Positions 1 through 9,137 of a DNA stretch of 64,000 nucleotides are shown in pieces. The DNA comes from Microcoleus vaginatus HSN003 (GTDB lineage Bacteria > Cyanobacteriota > Cyanobacteriia > Cyanobacteriales > Microcoleaceae). How positions within the stretch are numbered: position 1 is the stretch's first letter; each line of letters opens with the position of its first letter. The notes under the pieces were generated by a model. That model was not told the DNA's origin, searched no databases, and was given only the letters and a program-made list of their open reading frames with translations. The position numbers and the translations under genes are program-made. Location of the stretch: the NCBI RefSeq assembly GCF_022701255.1, contig NZ_CP031705.1, positions 5,270,001 through 5,334,000 on the forward strand, given 5' to 3'.

Positions 1-21
1 GGGCCGAGAATTAAAAATTAG

Positions 22-46
22 TAGGGTGCTCCGCGCGCACCTTACT
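22..46. repeat. Small palindrome (GTAGGGTGC...GCACCTTAC type)
   Basis: Imperfect inverted repeat pairing GTAGGGTGC with GCACCTTAC around a GC-rich centre. A related palindrome occurs at 52251-52271, so this is a member of a dispersed family and not a gene-specific hairpin. It lies downstream of the leftward tyrA gene and could also act as a transcription end. Confidence 0.6.
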
Positions 47-80
47 CTTGTTTAATTTTAAATTCTCAAAAGCCCCGTTC

Positions 81-185
81 CTAGGCTTCAAACGTTAACA
101 CTGGCTTCATTTTAGCGACTACACCAACTATTTGCGCCTCAATCGGAACGTGAATTACTGGTTGAATAGGGTTGTAAATTTTGGC
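81..185 (-). other. Open in-frame tail after the tyrA stop codon
   Basis: After the tyrA TGA (186-188) the same reading frame stays open for 34 codons, to TAG at 81-83. The translation reads like a folded C-terminus (VPIEAQIVGVVAKMKP). It vaguely recalls the end of S24/LexA-type peptidases, but this is only an impression. It could be a remnant of a lost downstream gene, a former tyrA extension, or chance. Confidence 0.25.
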
Positions 186-1025
186 TCACAAGTTGTAATT
201 CTGTCTCGCTTGTTGAGTCTGCTTCAGCTTGTGTTCGAGAGCTTGCCAATTTTCGGCTTCGATATCAGTGATGAACTCGTCAAGACTGTCGCGGTAAATA
301 GAGAGCGATCGCAACAATTCCTCTCGATTGTACTTCGCCACCATCACTCCCAGCTCGGGATTGCCGCCCCCAACGCGGCTCGTGTCCCGAAAACCCGAAC
401 TCGCCAAATGTTGGGCTAAATTAACAATATGCCGATCGCCCTCTCGATCGCAGGCAGCAACCAGCGTCGCGCTCGCCATTAGCGGCAAATGAGAAATCCA
501 AGCCACAGCTCGATCGTGCTCTTCCGGCTCACATCGGTAAACTTTAGCACCCAGCAACCGCGCAATTTCCTCAACCTTATCCACCGCAAGCGTCGGCGTC
601 TGGGGAGTCGGCGTCACCACGTAAGGCCGCCCGACAAACAAATCCGACACCGCCGCCTCGATTCCGCTTTCAGCAGTCCCCGCCATCGGGTGTCCCCCCA
701 CAAAGTTCGGCCACAGAGAAGACACAGCCTGCACTATGGGTGTTTTTACGGAACCGACATCCGTTACAATAGTATCCCGGGAAAGATAGGGAACCAAGTC
801 TCGGACGATCGGCTCGATCGACCCCAGCGGCGTGCAAATAAAAACCACATCGGCTGCTGCCATTAGAGACAGGTGTATGCTGGCTTCATTGACAACACCA
901 CGAGCTTGCGCCCGAGAGCAAGTCTGCTGGCGACTCGAAACCCCAAAAACATTAAACCCGCGCAATCGCAAATCCAGCCCGATCGAGCCACCAATTAAAC
1001 CTAGTCCTACAATACCGATATTCAT
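186..1025 (-). CDS. tyrA: Prephenate/arogenate dehydrogenase
   Basis: Oxidative decarboxylation step of tyrosine biosynthesis; cyanobacterial members usually act on arogenate with NADP. The 279-residue protein opens with a Rossmann dinucleotide-binding motif (GLGLIG, residues 7-12). It continues with family motifs DVGSVK, GGHPMAGT and WISHLPLMAS of the prephenate dehydrogenase fold. Length is normal for a monofunctional TyrA without chorismate mutase or ACT domain. ATG start at 1025. It is transcribed away from the pentapeptide genes, with only 38 bp between the divergent starts. The choice between arogenate and prephenate cannot be settled from sequence alone. Confidence 0.93.
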   Translation of the reverse strand: MNIGIVGLGLIGGSIGLDLRLRGFNVFGVSSRQQTCSRAQARGVVNEASIHLSLMAAADVVFICTPLGSIEPIVRDLVPYLSRDTIVTDVGSVKTPIVQAVSSLWPNFVGGHPMAGTAESGIEAAVSDLFVGRPYVVTPTPQTPTLAVDKVEEIARLLGAKVYRCEPEEHDRAVAWISHLPLMASATLVAACDREGDRHIVNLAQHLASSGFRDTSRVGGGNPELGVMVAKYNREELLRSLSIYRDSLDEFITDIEAENWQALEHKLKQTQQARQNYNL

Positions 1026-1063
1026 AGCAATAAAATGGGGATATTTGATACGGTGCCGCCCCC

Positions 1064-2626
1064 ATGACAGTCGAGGAACTCCTGAAAAAATATGCCGCCG
1101 GAGAAAGAAATTTTGCCGGAATCAACCTGACTGAGGCCAACCTCAGCGGCGTCAACTTGAGCGGAGCCAACCTCAAGGGTGCGAATCTGAGTGTAGCAAA
1201 CCTAAGCGGAGCAAACCTCAGCAAAACCAACCTCACAGGTGCCAAACTCAACATCGCCAGACTCAGTGGCGCCCATCTAGGTGGCGCCGACCTCACCGAC
1301 GCCGACCTCAACGTCGCTTATCTAGTGCGAGTTGACCTCAAAAAAGCCATACTCATAGGAGCGAAACTGATCAGAGCCGAGCTCATTCGAGCCGAACTCA
1401 GCGGCGCCGACCTCAGCGGCGCAAACCTCAGCGGCGCCACCCTCACCGAAGCCACCCTTCGAGGAGCCAACCTCGCTCAAGCCAACCTTCGAGGCGCTCA
1501 TCTCAGCGGCGCGTGCTTGACAGAAGCCAACCTCGAACAAGCCAACCTGCAAGGAGCCGACCTTAGCCGGGCCGACCTCAGCGGCGCCGACTTGCGAGGC
1601 ACAGAACTGAGACAAGCCAACCTTACTCAAGCCGTACTCAGCGGCGCCGACCTCAGCGGCGTCAATTTGCGTTGGGCCATCCTCAGCGGCTGCAATCTCC
1701 GCTGGGCCGACCTCAGCGAAGCCAAATTGAGCGGTGCCGACCTCAGCCGAGCCGACCTCTGCCACGCCAACTTGCTGAATGCCAGCTTAGTTCACGCCGA
1801 CCTGTCAAATGCCTATCTGATCCGCGCCGACTGGATTGGAGCCGACTTAACCGGAGCCACCTTAACCGGAGCCAAACTCCACGCAGTTTCGCGACTCGGC
1901 ATCAAGACCGAAGGCATGACCTGCAAGTGGGTTGATCTCAGCCCCAACGGCGACCACAGCCAAATTTACTGGTTGAACTCTGGAGGAACGCAGGACTTTT
2001 TTCACGAAACCTTGCCCACAGTTCGGATTGTGATTGACTCGCCCTTAGACCAAGGCGCTCATTTTGCACTAGCTGCAACTTATTACCAAATTGCCCAACA
2101 ATACCCGAGTTTAAGTCAGCCTCCCACTATCGAAGTCAGCTCCAGGCGCACCGTACTCGCCTTTAAAATGGACAGCGACGATAAATTATTTGCCACCGCT
2201 TACGTTGCCATCATTCCTTTTAACGACGCTGCCATCACTCAAAAAAACCTAATAGCTTTGATGAAAATGATTCAATCCCACGATGCAGGAAAACTTAGCG
2301 TCAAAGAATCTAAACACGTCCAGTTATGCAGCAAAGCTCTCAACCAAGCTATTAGCAAAGTAGACCAAATCAAAATTTCCAGTTCTTTTCCAAAAATCGG
2401 CGAAAGCATCAATTTTTTTCAAATTCCAACACAAATGAGCTTAATTAATTCCCGCGATCAAAGACTCAGCGTATATCACCACCCTGCCTTCGGGAAGCGC
2501 CTGATTAAAAAATACGAGCCAAGTAACTTACCATCTGGTAAGTTAGCCGAAAGCACAAAATTGGCTCAAGCTAATATCACTAGCATTTTGGATTTTATAA
2601 AAGGCTTCCACAATATAGATGTCTAG
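1064..2626 (+). CDS. Pentapeptide-repeat protein, copy 1 of 3
   Basis: 520 residues in three parts. A short N-terminal helix-like leader (EELLKKYAAGERNF) is followed by about 250 residues of A(D/N)LxG-type pentapeptide repeats, which form a right-handed quadrilateral beta helix. From about residue 271 there is a non-repetitive domain of about 250 residues beginning near WVDLSPNGD. The C-terminal domain is shared with the next two genes but I do not recognise it as a named family. ATG start at 1064. Function unknown; pentapeptide proteins are often scaffolds or DNA mimics, but nothing here shows a target. Probably co-transcribed with the two following paralogues. Confidence 0.88.
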   Translation: MTVEELLKKYAAGERNFAGINLTEANLSGVNLSGANLKGANLSVANLSGANLSKTNLTGAKLNIARLSGAHLGGADLTDADLNVAYLVRVDLKKAILIGAKLIRAELIRAELSGADLSGANLSGATLTEATLRGANLAQANLRGAHLSGACLTEANLEQANLQGADLSRADLSGADLRGTELRQANLTQAVLSGADLSGVNLRWAILSGCNLRWADLSEAKLSGADLSRADLCHANLLNASLVHADLSNAYLIRADWIGADLTGATLTGAKLHAVSRLGIKTEGMTCKWVDLSPNGDHSQIYWLNSGGTQDFFHETLPTVRIVIDSPLDQGAHFALAATYYQIAQQYPSLSQPPTIEVSSRRTVLAFKMDSDDKLFATAYVAIIPFNDAAITQKNLIALMKMIQSHDAGKLSVKESKHVQLCSKALNQAISKVDQIKISSSFPKIGESINFFQIPTQMSLINSRDQRLSVYHHPAFGKRLIKKYEPSNLPSGKLAESTKLAQANITSILDFIKGFHNIDV

Positions 2627-2722
2627 GCATATTGCATCAAGTTACAAAAAATGCTTATTCTAGTTTAAAGGTTGGCACAACAAAGCTTTGTTCTAGCTAA
2701 CACATCAGGGAAATTGAAAAGC

Positions 2723-4285
2723 ATGGATGCCGAAGAACTCATCACCAAATATGCCGCAGGAGAAAGAGACTTTTCTGCTATCCTCCTTTGTGAGGCAAAT
2801 CTCAGCAGGATCGATCTCAGCGGGGCTAATTTCAGTGAGGCAATCTTGAGCCTCACCAACATGAGCGGCACCAATTTGTCAAACGCCAACATGAGAAAAG
2901 CCAAACTCAATGTTGCCAGACTCAGCGGTGCTAATCTCTACAAAGCTAACCTCAGCGGCGCTATCCTCAACGTGGCTAACTTGATTCGAGCCGACCTCAG
3001 AGAAGCCCAACTCGTCGAAGCTACAATGATCAGATCCGAACTGATCCGAGCAGACCTCAGCAGTGCAAACTTGAGCGGTGCAAATCTCAGCGAAGCAGAT
3101 TTGAGAGAAGCCACCCTTAGAGAAGCCAATCTAGAGCAAGCCGACCTCAGCGGGGCCCACCTTAGAGGCGCTTCCCTAACAGCGGCCAACTTGGAACGGG
3201 CCAACTTGCACAGAGCCGACCTCAGCAGAGCAGACTTGCGAGGAGTCAACCTCTGCAATGCCGAACTCAGACAAGCTAATCTGTCTCAGGCCAACCTTAG
3301 CGGCGCTGACTTGCGAGGCGCTAATCTCCGGTGGGCTGACCTCAGCGGGGCGAACCTGACCGGCGCTGACCTCGATGAAGCGAGATTGAGCGGGGCCAAC
3401 TTGTACGGAGCAAATTTGAGCAATGTCAATCTGTTGAACGCTACTCTGGTACACGCGGATTTGACTCAAGCTAATTTGATTCACGCTGATTGGGTGGGCG
3501 CAGATTTGACGGGGGCGGCCCTGACGGGGGCAAAAATTTACGCGGTGTCGAGGTTTGATGTGAAAGCAGATGACATTACCTGCGATTGGGTTGACCTCAG
3601 TCCTAACGGCGATCGCAGCCACATTCAGCGCTTTACCCCAGAAGAATCTCAAAGGTTTTTCAACGCTACACCGCCGACAGTTCAAATTATTGTCGATCGA
3701 CCCCTCGACCCCGATGCTAACTTTGTCCTCGCGGCTACCTACCGCCAAATTGCCCGTCAATACCCTGGTTTGAGCCATCCTCCCAGTATCCAAGTTAATT
3801 CCAGACGCACAATCATATCATTTAAAATAGAGCAGGACGAGCAACTATTTCCCACAGCTTTCGTTGCGATTATTCCCTTTAGTGATGCAGCATTTACTCA
3901 GAAAAATTTGATTACTCTGATTAAGATGATTCAACCCCAAAGTGGTAATAACCTGGGCGTGAGAGTCTCAAATATGGTAGTGCAATTAAACGTAGCTCTG
4001 ACCAAAACAATGAGAAAAATAGGTGAAATGAAAATTCAGCCGATTCGCCTCGATCGCGAACCGATGTCCAGTTTTTTCCAATCGCCTACCCAAACTGTAC
4101 TGGCTAACTCCAGCGCCGAAAATTTGATGATTCACTATCACCCAGACTTTGGCAGAAACTTGACCAATTTGCCGGGAGTCAACAAAACCTCTATCAGTCC
4201 TGCAATTAAAGCCCAAAGATTTACCACCCCGCCGCTAAATACGGTCATTGAGTTTGTCAAAAGCTTTTATCAGCTCGGTGAGTAA
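2723..4285 (+). CDS. Pentapeptide-repeat protein, copy 2 of 3
   Basis: Paralogue of the preceding gene with the same plan: leader MDAEELITKYAAGERDF, a pentapeptide helix to about residue 270, then the same C-terminal domain (WVDLSPNGDRSHIQRF). The frame is open upstream to a TTG at 2672. I chose ATG 2723 because the protein then begins exactly where the paralogues begin. It is separated from copy 1 by about 96 bp without an obvious terminator, so an operon is likely. Length from this start is 520 residues, the same as copy 1. Confidence 0.86.
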   Translation: MDAEELITKYAAGERDFSAILLCEANLSRIDLSGANFSEAILSLTNMSGTNLSNANMRKAKLNVARLSGANLYKANLSGAILNVANLIRADLREAQLVEATMIRSELIRADLSSANLSGANLSEADLREATLREANLEQADLSGAHLRGASLTAANLERANLHRADLSRADLRGVNLCNAELRQANLSQANLSGADLRGANLRWADLSGANLTGADLDEARLSGANLYGANLSNVNLLNATLVHADLTQANLIHADWVGADLTGAALTGAKIYAVSRFDVKADDITCDWVDLSPNGDRSHIQRFTPEESQRFFNATPPTVQIIVDRPLDPDANFVLAATYRQIARQYPGLSHPPSIQVNSRRTIISFKIEQDEQLFPTAFVAIIPFSDAAFTQKNLITLIKMIQPQSGNNLGVRVSNMVVQLNVALTKTMRKIGEMKIQPIRLDREPMSSFFQSPTQTVLANSSAENLMIHYHPDFGRNLTNLPGVNKTSISPAIKAQRFTTPPLNTVIEFVKSFYQLGE

Positions 4286-4365
4286 ATACTATAAATTAAT
4301 TTGATATCCTTTCTCTTCATGCCATATAAAAGTTAGCTCATTGCCATTTCATTCAAGTAAAAAAA

Positions 4366-5895
4366 ATGCAAGCTGAAGAACTGCTCAAACGATTTGCACT
4401 CGTCAAGAGATACACAGAAGGTGACAGAGATTTCACAGGAATCAACCTGAATGAAGCTAATCTCAGCCGCATCAACCTCAGCCAATCAATTTTAAGGCGG
4501 GCTAGCTTATTTGTCACCAACCTCAGCGGCGCTAACTTGAGCGAAGCTAACTTGAGCGAAGCTAACCTGAATGTGGCTAGACTCAGCAGTACCAACCTCT
4601 CGCGGGCAATCTTAAACGGGGCTACTCTCAACGTATCAAACTTAGTGAGAGCCGATTTAAGTGCAGCTCAATTAATCCGAGCATCCCTGATTAGAAGCGA
4701 ATTAGTCCGCTGCGAGCTCAGCAAAACTAACTTCAGCGGCGCTAACATGACTGAAGCAGATTTAAGAGAGGTAAAACTGACTGAAGCTAACCTGTGCGGT
4801 GCTAATCTTTCCGGTGCAAATCTCAGAGGTGCTTCGGCTTCTTCAGCTAACTTTCAAGAAGCTAACTTGCATGGCGCGGATTTGGCGAAAGCAGAACTTA
4901 GTGGCGTCAATTTGAGCAATGCTGATATGAGGCAAGCTTCTTTGCAACAGGTGAATCTCAGCAGAGCCAATTTGAGCGGAGCTAACCTCAAATGGGCTGA
5001 TTTGACGGGAGCTAACCTCAACGGCGCCGATCTGAGCTGTGCTAAATTGAGCGGAGCTAACCTTAACGGAGCAGATTTAAGAAATACTAATTTAGCAAGT
5101 GCTAGTTTCGTTCACGCGGATTTGACAGAAACAAATTTGATTAATGCTGATTGGGTGGGCGCTGATTTGAGGGGAGCAACTTTAACAGGAGCAAAACTGT
5201 ATTTAGTTCCTCGGTGTGGTATCATTGCAGATGATATTACTTGCCAGTGGATTGACCTCAGCCCGGCTGGCGATCGCACTCAGATTCAACAATTTAATTC
5301 GCCGTCAGAATCGAGAAAATTTTTCAATCACACGCCTGGGTTAGTGCAAATTGTGGTTGACGCACTTTTAGACTACTCAGCAAACAGCACTTTAGCAACA
5401 GCTTACAGCGAAATAGCTCGGCATTACCGGGCTATGAAGTTTCCTCCTAATATTGAAGTCGGCTACCGCCGCACAACTCTAACTTTTAGATTGGAGAGCG
5501 ATGAGCATTTATTGCCAGCAGCTTTTTTAGCGATTCTTCCTTTTAAGGATGCTGTACAAACTCAGAGAAATATTATGGTTATCGGCCAAAATATCGAAAG
5601 TCAAAATTTGGAGGAGAAACGAATAGTGCAGTTGCGTGAAGCATTGAGTGCAGCTACAAATAAATTAAATGAGTTGATAAATTTTGTCTCTAATATATCA
5701 GGGGTTAGTCAACCAACAAAGTTTTTTGAGTCACCTACCCAAACTATTTTAATTAGTTCGGGACAGGAGAGTTTGATTGTGAATTCTCACGGGAATTTTG
5801 GGAAGGGAGGGGCGACTCATCAGGAGAGTAAATTCAGTTTGCCTCTCGGTCAAAAAGTAGTTGATTTTCTGGCGAGTTTTGATTATGTTGAGTGA
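4366..5895 (+). CDS. Pentapeptide-repeat protein, copy 3 of 3
   Basis: Third tandem paralogue, 509 residues. The leader is slightly longer (a VKRYTEGDRDF segment), the pentapeptide region runs to about residue 277, and the same C-terminal domain follows (WIDLSPAGDRTQIQQF). The final 200 residues are more diverged than between copies 1 and 2. ATG start at 4366. Codon choice is more AT-rich than in copy 1, suggesting an old duplication. The biochemical role is unknown. Confidence 0.86.
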   Translation: MQAEELLKRFALVKRYTEGDRDFTGINLNEANLSRINLSQSILRRASLFVTNLSGANLSEANLSEANLNVARLSSTNLSRAILNGATLNVSNLVRADLSAAQLIRASLIRSELVRCELSKTNFSGANMTEADLREVKLTEANLCGANLSGANLRGASASSANFQEANLHGADLAKAELSGVNLSNADMRQASLQQVNLSRANLSGANLKWADLTGANLNGADLSCAKLSGANLNGADLRNTNLASASFVHADLTETNLINADWVGADLRGATLTGAKLYLVPRCGIIADDITCQWIDLSPAGDRTQIQQFNSPSESRKFFNHTPGLVQIVVDALLDYSANSTLATAYSEIARHYRAMKFPPNIEVGYRRTTLTFRLESDEHLLPAAFLAILPFKDAVQTQRNIMVIGQNIESQNLEEKRIVQLREALSAATNKLNELINFVSNISGVSQPTKFFESPTQTILISSGQESLIVNSHGNFGKGGATHQESKFSLPLGQKVVDFLASFDYVE

Positions 5896-5917
5896 GAAAT
5901 ATCAATTTTAAAACCGC

Positions 5918-7426
5918 TTGATTGAGGTAGAAGTCCACAACTCATTGCTCCGCTTCCTGCGATCGAACTCCGAGCCGCACTGGCCACACCATTTAACGAT
6001 GGCGCGGCTCGTGGCGCGGGCTTTGCGCTTGGGGCGCAGCGCTCTGATCCAAACAGGGCTTCCCGCTGGAGCTTACCGACAGCGGTATCGAGTTAGCTAT
6101 TTGATGCCGATTTTGATGTGGCCGGAGCCTGTGATTTTAGTGGCGCCGACACCGCTGATTGAGCATTTGAGAGCAGTGGAAATTCCGCGTTTGCAAGAGT
6201 GGCTGCAAACAGAGGGGTCGATCGAGACTTATTCGGATCGTGCCACTGGACGAGGATTGATGCTAGCAGATCCGCAGTCTTGGCTGGCGGCTCGCTTGGC
6301 GGGGAATTCGCAACTGCACAGGAATATTCCGACAATTATCGACGGTGTGGATGACTTGGAAGTTTGGACGCGCCAGCAATTGACGGCGGGTTTGCAACCG
6401 GCTGATTGGAATGATTTAATGCAATCTCAGCCTTTGGAAGCCGATGCAATCCTCCAAGGGCGGGTAATGCTAACGCGGGCTTTCTTTCGGCATCCGGCGA
6501 AACCTGAGGAGTGCTATTTGCTGGAAACGGCAGAGCAAAATATTTTGCAGGGGCTGTTTGAAAAAATCGAGCCAAACCCCCTCATTCCGGCTGCTTGGAG
6601 CAATTTTTGGCAGCGGTGGGAAACAAACGGAAAACTGCGGTGGGCGGAAATTCATCGGGAGGCTGGGTCATTTTCTCTGTACTGCGCGCCGGTGCAGGTG
6701 GGAGAGGTTTTGAGCAAAATTTGGGACGATCAGCCCGTGGTGTTGATTGGTGGGGCGGTGGATGTGGAACCGAAGGCTCCGATTTTCCGAGAAATGCTGG
6801 GACTTCCAGAATTGACGAGCGTTAAGTTTTCGCCCGATCGACAAAGCGAATTAATTCAACTGTACATTCCCAACTGGCTGCCGCTGCCAAATACGCCGGA
6901 ATTTCAGGGTGTTTTAATAGAAGAAATTCGGACTTTGCTGTTGATGAGTGTGTCGGTGGCGGGTTTAACGGTGCTGATTGTTGGTGATGTACCGCTGAAG
7001 GCTCGGCTGGCGGCAATTTTGGCTTCTGAGTTCGGTTCTCGGGTGCAGGTAGAAAAGACTGATGTGGGCGAGAATGCGATTTTGGTGACTGGGTGGGAGT
7101 TTTGGCGGGAACATCAGGGGGAATTGAGGGCGCCTCACTTGCTGGCGATCGCAACTTTGCCGCTACCTTCTTTGGAGAATCCTTTGGTGACGGCGCGTGT
7201 GGCTTATTATAAGGAACGGCGCAAGGATTGGTTTCGGTTGTATTTGCTGCCGGCGGCGCTGAATGAGTTGCAACGGGCGATCGCGCCGGTGCGAGAACGT
7301 CAAGGGGTGGTGGCGATTTTTGACAGTAGGGTGATTCACCGCAGTTATGGACAGCAGGTTTTAGCGGCTTTGAGTCCTTTTGCGAGGATTGATTATTTGG
7401 ATACGACTTGGCTGACGCAGGCTTGA
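5918..7426 (+). CDS. DinG/XPD-like helicase homologue with degenerate catalytic motifs
   Basis: 502 residues that follow the DinG layout. The N-terminal region resembles RecA-like domain 1. The C-terminal part (about residues 300-502) resembles the DinG helicase C-terminal domain, ending ALNELQRAIAPVRER...GVVAIFDSRV. The usual active-site residues are missing. Where Walker A should be, the sequence is QTGLPAGAYR (residues 45-54) without GKT. The DEAH position reads IIDGVDDLE (140-148). The final motif lacks the arginine-finger pattern, and no Fe-S cysteine cluster is seen. The start is TTG at 5918 with no strong ribosome site. Activity as a helicase is doubtful; a structural or regulatory role is an inference. 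Confidence 0.65.
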   Translation: MIEVEVHNSLLRFLRSNSEPHWPHHLTMARLVARALRLGRSALIQTGLPAGAYRQRYRVSYLMPILMWPEPVILVAPTPLIEHLRAVEIPRLQEWLQTEGSIETYSDRATGRGLMLADPQSWLAARLAGNSQLHRNIPTIIDGVDDLEVWTRQQLTAGLQPADWNDLMQSQPLEADAILQGRVMLTRAFFRHPAKPEECYLLETAEQNILQGLFEKIEPNPLIPAAWSNFWQRWETNGKLRWAEIHREAGSFSLYCAPVQVGEVLSKIWDDQPVVLIGGAVDVEPKAPIFREMLGLPELTSVKFSPDRQSELIQLYIPNWLPLPNTPEFQGVLIEEIRTLLLMSVSVAGLTVLIVGDVPLKARLAAILASEFGSRVQVEKTDVGENAILVTGWEFWREHQGELRAPHLLAIATLPLPSLENPLVTARVAYYKERRKDWFRLYLLPAALNELQRAIAPVRERQGVVAIFDSRVIHRSYGQQVLAALSPFARIDYLDTTWLTQA

Positions 7427-7491
7427 GATCACCTGTTGGCGTATAATTTGGTTAGGTATCCAGTTGAAATCTAATTTAGTAGACAAAGATT

Positions 7492-7704
7492 ATGGGTGAA
7501 GCTAAGCGTCGCAAAGAGTCGATCGGCGACGAATACGGTAAAGAAGGACGCATCGTTTCCTGGCTGCCAATCACGAAAACCCAAAGCGAAGATTTTGTGA
7601 AGTGGACAAGTCGCGGAAGCTGGATCGGGATTAGCGTTTTGGTGGCTTGGTGGGTGCTAGTGCGATTTGTCGGCCCCGCGGCGGGTTGGTGGCAGGTTAA
7701 CTGA
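7492..7704 (+). CDS. DUF2839-type small membrane protein
   Basis: 70 residues, beginning MGEAKRRKESIGDEYGKE and ending with one hydrophobic segment (about residues 43-65, WIGISVLVAWWVLVRFVG). This matches a small cyanobacterial family I know as DUF2839, of unknown function. ATG start at 7492. It stands alone between the DinG-like gene and the tRNA gene. A short inverted pair around 7706-7750 (CAGACTCGACAAATGCC / GGCATTGTGTCGAGTTT) may end transcription. Confidence 0.8.
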   Translation: MGEAKRRKESIGDEYGKEGRIVSWLPITKTQSEDFVKWTSRGSWIGISVLVAWWVLVRFVGPAAGWWQVN

Positions 7705-7829
7705 TGCCAGACTCGACAAATGCCTGTATTCTTGGCATTGTGTCGAGTTTAACTCGGAAACCAGTGGCTGAATTTTTAGGAAAATTTTAGTTGCGAATTT
7801 GGACTTGGTATGGTATCTTAGTTATCTGC

Positions 7830-7901
<72 letters not shown>

Positions 7902-7919
7902 TATTTTTCTTTGGTAGAC

Positions 7920-7985
7920 TGACAAATTAAATGTCATTGTTGATACATGGATGTCGTCAAGACAAATTAGATGTCGTTATGACAA
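7920..7985. repeat. Repeats resembling a Tn7-like/CAST transposon end
   Basis: Two copies of GACAAATTA(A/G)ATGTC followed by (A/G)TT-rich TGA/TGACA start at 7921 and 7961, with an extra ATGTCGTCAA between them. From memory, cyanobacterial type V-K CAST ends carry TnsB sites built from the same GACAAATTA...TGTC words and lie just downstream of tRNA genes. Here the array begins 19 bp after tRNA-Val. No transposase, Cas12k or opposite end was found in the window, so this may be a relic. Confidence 0.45.
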
Positions 7986-8042
7986 GAGGTTGAAGTTTCT
8001 CTGTATCCTCTTGGACGTTACCTAAAGTTATGAAAGAGGCAA

Positions 8043-9137
8043 TCATTTCTTAGTTGGCGGTATCAGCACATTCCTAATAAAGGAGATGAGCCTTCGATCG
8101 CCGTTATTGCAATGTGTGTGCAGCATTCGGAATACAGCAGCTTTTAAGAAAGCTCGATCGCTAATTCCCATTTCCTCATATAAAGTTGCATAACGATCGA
8201 TCCCATCCACCAATTCTTGGTCAGAAAATTCTTGGTCAGAATTAGGTAGAATGTTTGCTGATTTACACCAATGCTTAAAATCATCGAGCCAGCTCTTGAA
8301 TTTGGGATCTAGCACGTCTTTTTCATATCGTTCTCGGATGTGGAACACCTCATCCCAAGTAAGTACCTCTTCGGTGTTCTGCTCAAACTCGATTTGCCAT
8401 CTTGGTACTTGACCAGTTGTTGTAACTGTGCCAGCAAAAGGCTGACTGTTTTCGAGAGAGGGTCTGATTCCTATACAGTTATATGGATCAAACGACTTGC
8501 GACGAGTACCGTCATCCCTAGTGAGAATGTCTTTAGCGAGCTTGTAGCGAGAATTGCATTTATTGCCCATGGGAACAAGGTTACGCAAATTTGAAGCAGC
8601 AAATGGGTATTTGCTTTCTGCCAGGTAATGATCCAATGCCTCGCGGGGTACTCTTGGTGCATCAAAGTTCTCACACCCGCAGAAAGGACATGTGTGAGAC
8701 GGAACTGCATCATAAATCTCTTTGTAATGCTTATCACGAATTTCCAGATCAGTGAGAAGTTTAAACGCAAATTCAAAAAGTTCTTTCACTGGTTCACGAA
8801 TAAGTGTTGGCAGGTCAGTGATAGCCTTACAGTTACGCTGGCAAGACAAGAGAAGAGCAATCTCATTTTGGTCATGGAGCGCTTGAAGAATTCGTTCTTG
8901 TTCTGCGATTGTAAGCTGTTCCACTGCTATCTGGTAAGTCTTCAACCTGTCTTTAAGTCCTGTACGTTTTTGCAGTCTGTTGCGATATGGGTCTGGAATA
9001 ATTTCAGGCCATGGTGGCGGCGTTTTTGCTGCCTGTATACTGGCATGAATTGAACACAGAATCTCGCACAAGCACTCGTGGAGCCAGTTTGCCGCTGTTG
9101 CTGAAATGGGATAGCCAAAAAGCATCCTACACCCCAT
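8043..9137 (-). CDS. HNH endonuclease, last gene of the HsdMS-ATPase-HNH operon
   Basis: 364 residues. The central HNH/zinc-knuckle region begins HTCPFCGC (cysteines 150 and 153), followed by ALDHYL (Asp169-His170) and NLVPMGNKCNSRYK (Cys194-Asn195), the usual order for an HNH nuclease. The N-terminal 140 residues are helical and probably bind a partner; the last 150 residues are of unknown fold. The start lies inside the ATPase gene's end (11 bp overlap), indicating translational coupling. An alternative ATG lies 12 bp further in. The pairing of an ABC-type ATPase with an HNH nuclease recalls PtuA-PtuB of Septu defence systems. A DNA-cutting effector role is inferred. Confidence 0.82.
   Translation of the reverse strand: MGCRMLFGYPISATAANWLHECLCEILCSIHASIQAAKTPPPWPEIIPDPYRNRLQKRTGLKDRLKTYQIAVEQLTIAEQERILQALHDQNEIALLLSCQRNCKAITDLPTLIREPVKELFEFAFKLLTDLEIRDKHYKEIYDAVPSHTCPFCGCENFDAPRVPREALDHYLAESKYPFAASNLRNLVPMGNKCNSRYKLAKDILTRDDGTRRKSFDPYNCIGIRPSLENSQPFAGTVTTTGQVPRWQIEFEQNTEEVLTWDEVFHIRERYEKDVLDPKFKSWLDDFKHWCKSANILPNSDQEFSDQELVDGIDRYATLYEEMGISDRAFLKAAVFRMLHTHCNNGDRRLISFIRNVLIPPTKK

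Noticed and set aside
1322..1765. Leftward open frames across the pentapeptide genes (also 952-1311, 2938-3258, 3176-3793)
   Set aside because: Periodic shadows of the pentapeptide repeats on the opposite strand; no ribosome sites.
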